Made by a program: the position numbers and the translations under genes. A model generated the notes under the pieces. The model saw only the letters and a list, made by a program, of their open reading frames with translations. It was not told where the DNA came from and did no database searches. From Pohlia nutans (taxonomy: Eukaryota > Streptophyta > Bryopsida > Bryales > Mniaceae), in assembly GCA_022496805.1 (NCBI GenBank), contig CM040099.1:16456531-16520530 (forward strand): 64,000 nt of DNA, in the 5' to 3' direction. This document shows, in pieces, positions 44,958 to 54,695 of this stretch. The stretch's first letter is position 1, and each line of letters starts with the position of its first letter.

Positions 44958-47900
44958 ATGAGGACAACAAGGCAGAGATCACAACCCATCGGCGATAAGC
45001 GCACCCCTGGAACTCCAACGCCGGTCGCCAGGATTCGCGAGGTGGGCTTTTCAAAACCCTGAAACGTTTGTCTAAATTTCGCACTCAATGGTCTATTTGC
45101 ACTCTAGGGTTAGAATCCAGAATCCAGTGCGCCGCATGCATGGAGAATTAAGGAGTATTGTGGAGCTCTGGTTGTCCAACTCAATCAGTGTTTGAAGCCA
45201 AATGCGCGTGTGCTTACTGGAGTCCTTCGTGCGCGTGTCAAATGCACTTCATGCGCGTTCTGAGATCCTCATCGTGCGTGTGTCATATACTCTTCTTGCG
45301 CGTGTTGACACCCTCTTCGTGCGCGTACTGTAATCCTCTTCGTGCGAGTGTGATGTACATGCGCGTGCTGAAGTCCTCTTCGTCTGCAAGTGCGTACTGA
45401 GATCCTCTTCGTGTTAATCGTGATACTGGTTCTCATCATTCTCAAGCGCGTGAATATTTAGTGCTCAGGGGCTATGCGTGCTAACGCCATGGTGCTCAAT
45501 TACTTTCGTGCTCATTCTAATGTTTTTAGTGCCAGAATGCGTGATCTGGTGCTGCACGTCACGTCTTCTTCGTTCTACTGTTCTGGTCATCCTCTTGCTT
45601 AAGTATATGGTCATGGGATCTCCTTGTTCTCGTGTTAATGTACTGGAGTTCTCTTGTGATTTGTTGCTTTTGCTCGAGTTCTCTTTTGATTTAATCTGGG
45701 GTCATCTTCCAGCTGCCGGGTGCGTATGAGTCTCAATCCTCGCGCTTAATTGACATGCTTGTGGGTGCACGTGATGGCCACCTTGGCATTGCTCTGCCAA
45801 TCAGACCTCCCCACCGTGGGTAAGCCCTCGGGGCCGATGCTCTATATCCGCCAACATGTTTTGATCAACATATTAGCCTTTGTGGTATCGCTCTCTGTGA
45901 CTTTGGAGGCAGTACTCGGTTTGGGTGCTTCAACTGTAGTGATATTGCTCATGGTGCTAGAAGTAATTGTTGTCATGATGCTCGTGGTGCTCCAGCAGTG
46001 TAAGCTCGTGTCCTTCATTTTTAGTGATGCTCGTTTTGGTAAAAGCCCAGCAAGTGTAAGTTCTGGTGGTGATGATGGTCGAGATGGCCGATTTGGCACT
46101 TTATTTGATGATCAAACCCGGTTGCCATGGATTACCCCTCGGGACCGATGGTCCAATTTTCGCAACACGAATTGATCAACATAATCGGTGGAGAGTTAGG
46201 AACAACTGTGATGAAACTTGCCATGGGGTTTGTCGTCCTAGCCGTATTAGTGCCAGGGGTATTGTCGAGGTAGAGCTCGTGTCGCCATCATGGTGGTTTA
46301 GGGTTTGGATGTCATGGGGTCCTGATCAAACCACAGAACCATAGGATAACCCTCGGGACCGATGGTCTAAACATCCCACCACTGGTTGATCACCAAAGTT
46401 TAGATCTGGGACGTTGCTCGTGGAGGATTCTCGCCATGCTGCCGCTCGCAAGTAGCACCAGTTGATGAAAACCTCCAATCAGAATCTAAGTTGTGTTCAT
46501 TTTATGCTCCCTCCACTAGGATTTGATGCTCCCTACACAAAGTGTAACTTTTTGAGAATTCAAAGACGGATAGAGAGTAAGTCTGTAAATTGGGAGCCTA
46601 TGACGGTCACGCAATTGGTCGTGGATGGGGTTGGTTCATAGGGTATCAATCGGCGCCGATGATCAACACCTGCTGCCGACGTTAGGCCCTCGGTACCGAT
46701 GGTCTTCTGTAGCCACATGCCTCTGATCATTGCGAGGGATGACGTGGTACGCGTGATGTCGTGATGACGCGAGGGAGTCGTGGCGGAAAGAGACTCGGCA
46801 TCGTGTAGGTCCTGGTCACGGTGTCTTGCCACGCCGTCATGATGACGCTCGCTCGGGCTTCGTGGTGCAAGAGGTCATGGCGTCGTGGCGGTACTCGTGA
46901 CGGCGTCGTGGTGGTACTCGTGACGGCGTCGTGGCGGTACTCGTGACGGCGTCGTGGCGGTACTCGTGACGGCGTCGTGGCAGTACTCGTGACGGCGTCG
47001 TGGCGGTACTCGTCACGGCGTCGTGGCAGTACTCGTCACGGCGTCATGGCATGACGCGTCACGACGTCGTGATTGTCACTGTCACGGCGACTTGGCGGTG
47101 TTCGTCATTGCGTCGTGGTGGAACTCGTCACGGCGGCTTGATGGCGACGTCGTGATGGCATCGTGAAGGGACCGTTATGACATCGTGGTGGTGCTCAGTC
47201 CGTAGCTCCAGAAATCAATGGCTAGTTCCGACGGTAGCCCCTCGGTGCCGATTGTCTAAACTCGGAACAACCCCTTGATTAAGTCGAGCAGTGTGCTGCC
47301 GTGGTGGAGCTTGTCTAATATGGTATGGCCCTCGTGATCATGCTAGTATCGCGTGTTTAGGAATGCTCAACGCGCAATTCATGGCGTTGTGGTGGAACCC
47401 GTCATGGCATCGTGGCGGTGATTGTTACATTGTCGTTCTAGTACTCGTAACGGCGTCATGGCAGTGGCCGTCACCACGCTTAGGAGTTGCTCGTCTCGAC
47501 TTCGTGGTTGTGCTCGTGCCCATAGCTCCAGTGATCAATTGCTTGAACCGACGGTAGCCCCTTGGTACCGATTGTCCAAACTCGCTACGGCCCCTTGATC
47601 AAAACGAGCGTTCTGATTTGTCTGAGGGAGCTCGTTATGGATGTTGAAAATTTTGCCAAGTGTTTGGCCAAGTAGGACTGTGGAATTCTGGCTGAGTGTT
47701 GAGGCCTTGGTTGTGGAGCTCGTCACGGCTTTGAAGTGGAACTCGTCGTCGTAACGTCAATGTTTTCAACACTGTGTCGTGACAATGCACGTGGGCGTCG
47801 TGGTGGAACTCGTCATGTTGTCGTGGTGGTTCTCGCAGCGGCGTCGTGGCAGTACGCGTCACGGCGTTGTGGTGGGACCGTCACAACGTCATGGTTAGGA

Positions 47901-50900
47901 ACGGCACGTTGTCTTCGAGGTGCTCGTCACGGCATGTTGGAGGTTCTCGTGCCCGAAGCACCAGGGGTGTAAGCTCATGTCCATAGCTACAGTAGTGTAA
48001 GCTTGTGTCCATAGCTCCAGCAGTGAAATCTCATGTCCAAAACTCCGGCAGAGTGAACGCGTGTCTAGAAGTGTAAGCTCGATTCTAGTAGCTGTGTAAG
48101 CTCGTAATCGTGGTGCTACGGTGCTTATGACCATAGTGCAGTGGTGCTCGTCATGGCGTTCAGGTACTAATTTTTCCCTCGTGGTCATCATCGAGATTTT
48201 AGCGCCCCTTGCGCTTGTATGTCAGCTTCACTGATCTAGTGAATTTCATGCTTGTACTCTGGTGCTCAAAGTGATTTGGCCTGTGGAATGGTGCTCCCCA
48301 TGCTGGTGGGAGTTTTATGGTGCTCGTCACGCTCATCATTCTGGCTCTTTTGGTACTCTTCGCAATCCTCCAGTCTCCATATGGAGCTTTATGTGCTTGT
48401 GGTAATTCTGAAGATGTTTGATGGCGTGGAGGCCGTCATGGCCACGACCAAGACTGAACCCCCGTTGTCCATATGCATTGGTTGTCTCGGGACCCTCGTG
48501 GTGCTCATCTTACACTCATACCGGTGCACGCAGCAGTGGAAGCTTCAGAAGTGTGAGTTCAAATGTGCAGTAGTGTAAGCTCGTCCTCGCGTGTCTAGCA
48601 GCGTCAGCTCGTGCAGTGTAAGCTCGCATTGTGGTGTTGTGCTGCTTGTGCCCTTGGTGCAGAGGTGCTTGTCATGGCGTCGTGGTTGTGCGCGTCACGG
48701 CGTGTTGATGGCGTTGGTAATAAGGGACTTTTGGTGCACGTTTAGTGGTACTAATTCTGAATTGGTGGTTCTCGTGCCCGCTGGTCTTTGTGTGCTGGTC
48801 ACATGTTCTCGTGGTGTTCGTGAAGTTCACAAGGGTAAGCCTGGTTCTCTTTGTGACCGATAGTTTTGGTGCTATGGTGCTCTTCGTGACCCCGTGTTAT
48901 ACTAGTGATAAAGTTCTTTGTGTATGCTCGGTGCTCATCCTTGTGAATTCGATATTGCCTTCACGTTGATGTTCATTATAGTCAATGTAGCTGAGTTGCT
49001 AATCACGGTTCTCATTGTGCTCACCATTGTCTTATTTCAACTGTTTGGCTATCAATGATTGTGCTCGTTACGTTGGTATCACTTGTATTGCTTGTATTGC
49101 CAGTTGTTTGTGTTCGTGACGGTCTTGATGGTGCACGTCACGGTTTTGTAAGTGCGTGGCGTGTTAGTGTTAGTGCTAGGGTTGGTGCTTGTGTAAGTCC
49201 TAGTTTCGTTGATTTTTGATGTTCTTGGTTTATGTTATTAATTGTGTATTTGTTTTCGTGTAAAGGATGATATCTCACAAACTCCTGAGCAGTTGGCGGT
49301 GGAGGATAGCCCTGGTCCTCAACCCTCTTTAGGTGGTGGAGATGAAGATGCTACGGATCAAGAGGTTGAAGATGATGAAGCAGCATTGGGGGCAAGCGAA
49401 GATGTTATACGGAGCCGTCAGAAGTTAAATGCTGTTGCTACAATTGCCAACCTCCGACTCCAACCGGTGCATATTTCCCGGCATCACATTCCATTGTGTA
49501 GAATGGTTGTGATGCCGATGGTGAGACCTACTCTCTCATGTGATTTGACAAAACTCGAGGAGGAGTTTGTGCATGGCTATAGAAATGGTGCAGCTATTTT
49601 CTATGTGTCTGTTACCAATGAACAAGGTGATATTCAAGAGGTCACTCAAGAGGACAAGGAGAACTGGGGGCCATTGTGGGATGAAGAGAATGAGAAATTC
49701 AACAAATACCTTCGTGGTATTCCAGGGTTGCAACAGTATGTTAATCGGATGTTCTTCGTGTGTGATGGGAACCACCGTAGAATAGCTTGGATGAACCACA
49801 TTGAGAGACTGCATAAGAATGAACCCTCATGGCACTACTCGGTTGATGCTATCATTCTTGACACTAAAGGGCGGATTGGTCTTGTCATGCAAGTTATGCA
49901 TCACATCAATAAGTGAGTATTTTCTCACACAGCAATCACTTGGTTCATGTTCTCTATATATTATATTATGATTTGTGTTTATATGATCATATGTCGCATT
50001 TTCTTACTTAATGCTTCATTAGAATCATATACTATTTAATTGTAATAATTTTGTCTTTTATCGTATTCAAATTCTCTTTCATTGTATTCATATTCTCTTT
50101 CATTGTATTGATTTAGACACACAGAGGATTCACACGTCAAGACCAGTCTGGTTCACACGTTGTTCAGGGTTAAGAAGTATGGCGTAATGCCATTGGAGAT
50201 GTTCAATGAACTTCTCTCTCCCGTAGAGATATTGAAATGTCAAATGAACAATTCAAGGCGTTCATAGTACCATTTGACTGTTGAGGTGTTCACGGCCTTC
50301 ATATTTCGGGTACATGCTTTACTTTTGTTATCAATTTTATTTTTAACATTTTTACAAATGTGGATGAGTATGATTAATACTGATTGTTTTGCAATTGTTT
50401 GTGCATGTTTAGCATGAGATTGCTGTTGCTGCTGATCTAGCTGCTCGACTTCATCGTGAACAAACACATCCTGATGATATATCTGGTGGGAGTATTGCTG
50501 CCGCTATGCGTGCAGAAATTAAAGAGAAGACGGCCAAGATGAGCGTCAAGCTTGGGAAATTGGCTACCGTTGCAAATCCTGCAATTGGGGATGAGTTTCT
50601 CAAGGAGGTATCAATCCATTTAATTTTTCTTTTGTTTAAATGATATGGAAATTCAAGCACGATGCTAATTGCCATGATATGAACGTTGCAGATTGAGAGA
50701 CATTGGACGTTGAACTCCACCCCCGAGTTAACATTGGAGAAACTTCAACTCATTGCTACTTCTAATGTAGCTCCTGTTCATAAGGTTAAATGGTTAAAAC
50801 TGTTCAACTCATCTGTGGCAACCCGTGAAGCATCTCGTTTCCCTCCCAAGCCCTTGAATGAAGAGAAGTTGGGAATGTTTCTTGTCAAGGCTTGTTGGTG

Positions 50901-53900
50901 GGCTGGGGTATGATATTCATACACCATTTAATCTACTTGAATTGATGTGTTCTAATTATCGTCATGATTCATAATTTGAGTTCTAGTTAAGTTTGCGATC
51001 AAATGTTTACAAGGTCACTAATTAATGTTCATGAATATACTTCACAAAATTGCAGATTGAAGAGAAGGCAGTAGAATACTTTGATGATATTGTTCGTGCT
51101 GATAACATTACCATCTCCATGGACTCTCCTCTTGAGCCTCTATCATTGAGTGCTTTCATAGAGGAGTGGCGGATTTGACTCTGGGACCATGCCTTTCTAA
51201 CTTACTTCAAGGGGCATGATCATTTCAAGAAATCTGAGGACTTCTCCACCTTCAAGGGGTCTGACATTGCTGTGAAACGTGTAATCTTCACGTGTGCTTG
51301 AAACACTTACTAAATTGTTTTCTTAGGTTTCTAATCTATGAAGTGAAATCTAAAACTTATTATTGAGTTGTCTATTGAGTATCAATACGAATTTGATTTC
51401 CAATTGGATGAGTTTTATCAATTGACACGTAGTTGTTTAATGCAATGTGAATTGTATTTCATGATTCTCATATCAAGTCAATGTATGATTGTCGTTTGAA
51501 TATTTAACTAACATTGAAATGTTGTAGATATTTCAAGTTTGAGCTTCTTCCCAAGAAGGCCATCACCAAAGAAGATCTCCCTGTCTTTCTCAACACTTGG
51601 TTGGACCGTTCTTCAGACGCTTGTATGTTATCACCGGCACAGCTGCGTACGTGGACTACTGCGCATTTGAATTCTGGCGCTTGGTACCTGGATTGCAGCA
51701 CATCTTTCACGCCAATTCAGGAAATGGAGCTCAAGCGAAATCGGGAGGCCGCGGCAATTGCAGCTGAAGACATCATTGAGCTTGCAGATGTGGAGGATGA
51801 CGAAGCAAGAGAGAAGGTGGTGAAGAAACGGGAGGAGTTCGATCGTAAGAAGGCACAGAAGGTGAAGGACGCTGCCGAGAAGGCCGCATTAAGGGAGAAG
51901 GAAAGGATTGAGAAGGCGGCAGAGAAGGCGGCAGAGAAGGCAGCAGAGAAGGAGAAAGGGAAGAAAAAGACCGTTGAACCTGCGAAGAACGAGAAGGAAG
52001 CTGCAGGTGCCTCTTCTACGGTGGACGGTGGTTCTCAGTTACAATCGACTCCTATCCGAGGTACTAAGCGTGATTCTCCCTATGATTTTCTCTCTCAAGG
52101 GCCAGTGATGCTTGACCTTGGACGAGTGGAGGACTTCACCAATGATGAGTTCATAGTGAACACATCATTGGGCCAGATTCTTGGAGCTGGAACTGGTCCA
52201 TTGCCCCCGGTTTATGACGACTTGAAGACATTTATGAAGAAAGTAAGTGTTTTTTTTTTAGTTTGTGCAATTCTGATTTAAAATATTTTCTACAATCAAT
52301 GTAATTAATTATATGAACTATTGCAAGTAAATTCATTGATTACTATGTTTGTGTATAATTTGTTCCATTATGATTTGAAATGTGTTCATGTATAATTCAA
52401 TCAAAGTGTTTAAATCCTAAACTTTGCTTTAGAAACTACGATTGTTGAGTGATATGTTTGTATTTCAATTGTTCAAGTTTTGTTTGGAATGTGTTCATGC
52501 ATAAATCAATCAATGTGTTTAAATCCTAAATTGTGCTTTTGTAACTAACTTCATTGATTGTATTCTTTGTCTTCTAGCACAAGAATGACAAGTCCCGGGC
52601 GCATAAAGGTTCCTTGAATTCCAGGGGATTAGTGGACCTCATGATCGTGGATATGCCTGAGGGTCTGCCAGTCCCTGGCGTATCCAATCCTGCCTCCACC
52701 GTTCCCAATTGGAACCAGGAACCTCGAGAATTCTTGCAACCAGTTTTCGATTTTGCAGATCAACACCTGCAGGATGATGGTGCTCTTATTATCATTTACC
52801 CTTTTCGATCAGCTACAAAATCGAAGATCTTGGGTTACTGCAAGAGCTATGGATTCGAGGTGAAGAAGGACTGGTGGGGAATGAACCGTCTTCACCTAAC
52901 ATCCCCTACCAATCCGTTGTTGACGGTAAGTTTGTTTATAAAGCTAATGTTGACATTGATTTTCCTTGAAGTGCTTTATATATGTTTTCCTAAACTTATG
53001 TAAGTGTTTTTCTTTTGCAGACCAATCGCTTTGGCATTTGCTTGGCGATCAGGGTTAAGGGTACTTGGAATCCATCCTCTTTTCCATTCCAGCCAGTCCC
53101 TGCGCTTCTTCGTAACGGAGTAGATGTTGCACGTGACGACATCCTCCAGAACTACATGGGTAAGGATGACCAATTGATGAACGGGGAGGTGCCATGGCGA
53201 GGACCGCGAGAGAAATCTACCTTGTTCATGCAGATGCTGATCGAGACATGTTCTTTTCTAGGCGACGTGGTGTTGGATTGCACTACCGCGACTGGTTAGT
53301 AATTCTATCTCATTCTAAATGATATGTTTCAATTTTGTCATTGTACATTGATTACAGTTGTTTACTATCTCTCATTTATTTTGTCTACATTTGTATACTA
53401 TCTTCCAATTTTTGTCCTTGTAGTTTGTTTACATTTGTCTACTTTGTGATTGTTTTTCCACGCGCCTCTATCCACGCTTGCCGCAATGTGGACCGCCACA
53501 TCGCAGCGCTAGAGGAGGACAAGGCTATATTTGATGCGGTCCTTGCTCCTCTCATTCGACCCGCTGTGACACGTATGCCTTGCCAACCGAGGGTTGTTAT
53601 TGGCTTGGATGACATGGACGATGAGGACATTGTAGCGGAGCCGATTGTGAAGAAATCCCGATTCAGTAAGTAAGTCGGTTTATGTTGTTGTTTTGCATTA
53701 TTATTTGTAGTTCTTTGCTCGTGGTTTATTTTTCTGTATTTCTAATACTATGGTTTTTATTGCTTGCAGATGCGGCCGACTAAGTGCTCCAATTCACCGA
53801 CCTTTCTTCTCTAATCCCGAGTTTTTTCCTAGTCCTCCTAAACCCTTCACACTGCCCTCTTATGCAGAAGGAATTGCAAGACAGTTTGCAGAGCAGTGTA

Positions 53901-54070
53901 TTTCTGATCGTAGTCCACGCCCCGTGTTTGTTTCTGCTCGTGTTTTAGAGTTTGTTGATCAGGAGGCAGTTGAGTCTGATGGCGAGGCATCCGGTAGTGA
54001 TTGTAGTGACATAGAGGGGTCTATGTCCGGATCTTCTAGTCCCACGGCTTCATTTGAGGCTTCGCCATAG
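44958..54070 (+). CDS. ParB-like / coiled-coil / beta-class DNA amino-methyltransferase-like gene (degenerating)
   Basis: Eleven exons sum to 3,396 nt, exactly 1,132 codons: 44958-45041, 49266-49912, 50117-50309, 50413-50607, 50692-50907, 51056-51280, 51538-52242, 52578-52925, 53021-53294, 53462-53669, 53770-54070. Residues about 90-240 resemble ParB/sulfiredoxin-type domains (FFVCDGNHRRIAW, 192-203). An Ala/Lys/Glu coiled coil (about 590-675) follows. The methylase domain has a motif IV-like VDLMIVD780-MPEG, then GALIIIYPF and, C-terminal, motif I as VVLD957-CTTATGASIHA, followed by RHIAALEEDKAIFDAVL. Motif IV before motif I is the beta-class order of N6-adenine/N4-cytosine methylases. Lesions: in-frame TAG at 50265, TGA at 51176, and an AC instead of AG acceptor before 53462. 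Exon 1 is tentative because a 4.2-kb intron follows it. The other exon junctions keep frame. Confidence 0.65.
45823..47582. repeat. Six dispersed copies of a 22-bp motif in the intron
   Basis: CCCTCGG(G/T)(A/G)CCGATGGTCTAAA or close variants occur near 45825, 46136, 46351, 46688, 47239 and 47560. Spacing is irregular at about 200-550 bp. Each is followed or preceded by a TTGATCAA-type word. This could be the remnant of a higher-order satellite or a protein-binding site. Confidence 0.6.
46858..47060. repeat. 23-bp minisatellite, about 8-9 copies
   Basis: Unit CGTCGTGGCGGTACTCGTGA plus CGG in head-to-tail array with substitutions at GGC(G/A)G and GT(G/C)ACGG. Degenerate copies spread outward to about 46780 and 47170, and again at 47800-47900. 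Confidence 0.8.
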
Positions 54071-54634
54071 CTCTATACTCTTGAGTATTGTGACTATTAT
54101 GTGTTATTTGACACAGATGTTTTTGTTGGATTGTAGTGAGACTAAAAGGGCCACTACCACTTTATTTGCATTCGTTGTCCATCTTCATTTTTGAATGGTT
54201 TCACTCTTATTCAACCACTCTAACTCAATTCTATGTGCTTTTATAAATTCTTGTAGATTGGGTTTCTTGATACAAACATTGAGAATTGAAAATATAATCT
54301 ATAACTACTCATATTTTGGTCTTTAAACCCTAAACCCCTAAACACTAAACTCACAAAAATTAAATCAATTAAATGTCTTAAGATTTGAGAAATTCTAACA
54401 CATTGAACTTCTTTATAAAACTGTTGACTCCACATTAGAATGTTACATGCATTTTCATTATCACTACATTTCACACATTTATCAATTTTGCCTGACTAAT
54501 TTTTTGGACAAACAATTTGTCTAAAACCGCACACATGTTTTCCCTAAACCATTTAAACCGACAGAAAATAATGCCTAAATCCCAAAGCCTACGGTCATAG
54601 GTCCACCAAAAAAATTTGGAAAAAAATTGAAAAA
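54071..54634. other. 3' flank of the methylase-like gene, inside the nested element
   Basis: AT-rich; contains ACCCTAAACCCCTAAAC near 54325 and no credible frame. It leads into the right-end GGCTCAC repeat cluster. Confidence 0.5.
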
Positions 54635-54695
54635 TTCTGTGGGCTCTCAGGCTCACAGGCTCCCGGGCTCACGCTCCCAGGCTCACATGCTAGCA

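Larger units (their letters stand above)
45042..49265 (+). other. 4.2-kb low-complexity intron
   Basis: GAG/GTGGGC donor and TGTAAAG acceptor in matching phase. The whole intron is built from GTGCTCGT, CGTCGTGG and CTCTTCGTGCGCGT words and is far richer in G and C/T than neighbouring introns. Open frames inside (for example 45478-45729, 45750-46175, 48252-48578) are products of this composition and have no recognisable domains. Confidence 0.5.
38292..54687. mobile_element. Nested Mutator-like element, 16.4 kb, carrying a methylase-like gene
   Basis: Both ends read TGTGAGCCT inward and continue with clusters of TGAGCC (left 38292-38385, right 54635-54687). The flanks are CGCTAGCA (38284-38291) and TGCTAGCA (54688-54695), an 8-bp target duplication with one mismatch. 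The flanking DNA on both sides is TNP2 coding sequence, proving insertion into the CACTA. Genes inside: a DDE/SWIM transposase (minus, intact), a 144-codon unknown frame (minus), a short unknown exon (plus) and the ParB/methylase-like gene (plus). The SWIM-type transposase and 7-9-bp duplication fit the Mutator-like superfamily; the very short terminal repeat is atypical. Confidence 0.75.

Noticed and set aside
46858..47060. CRISPR-like appearance of the 23-bp repeats
   Set aside because: The units are contiguous with no unique spacers, in a plant transposon intron; a minisatellite explains them.
45478..48863. Several 80-140-codon frames within the 4.2-kb intron
   Set aside because: They arise from GTGCTCGT/CGTCGTGG low complexity on both strands and show no domains.
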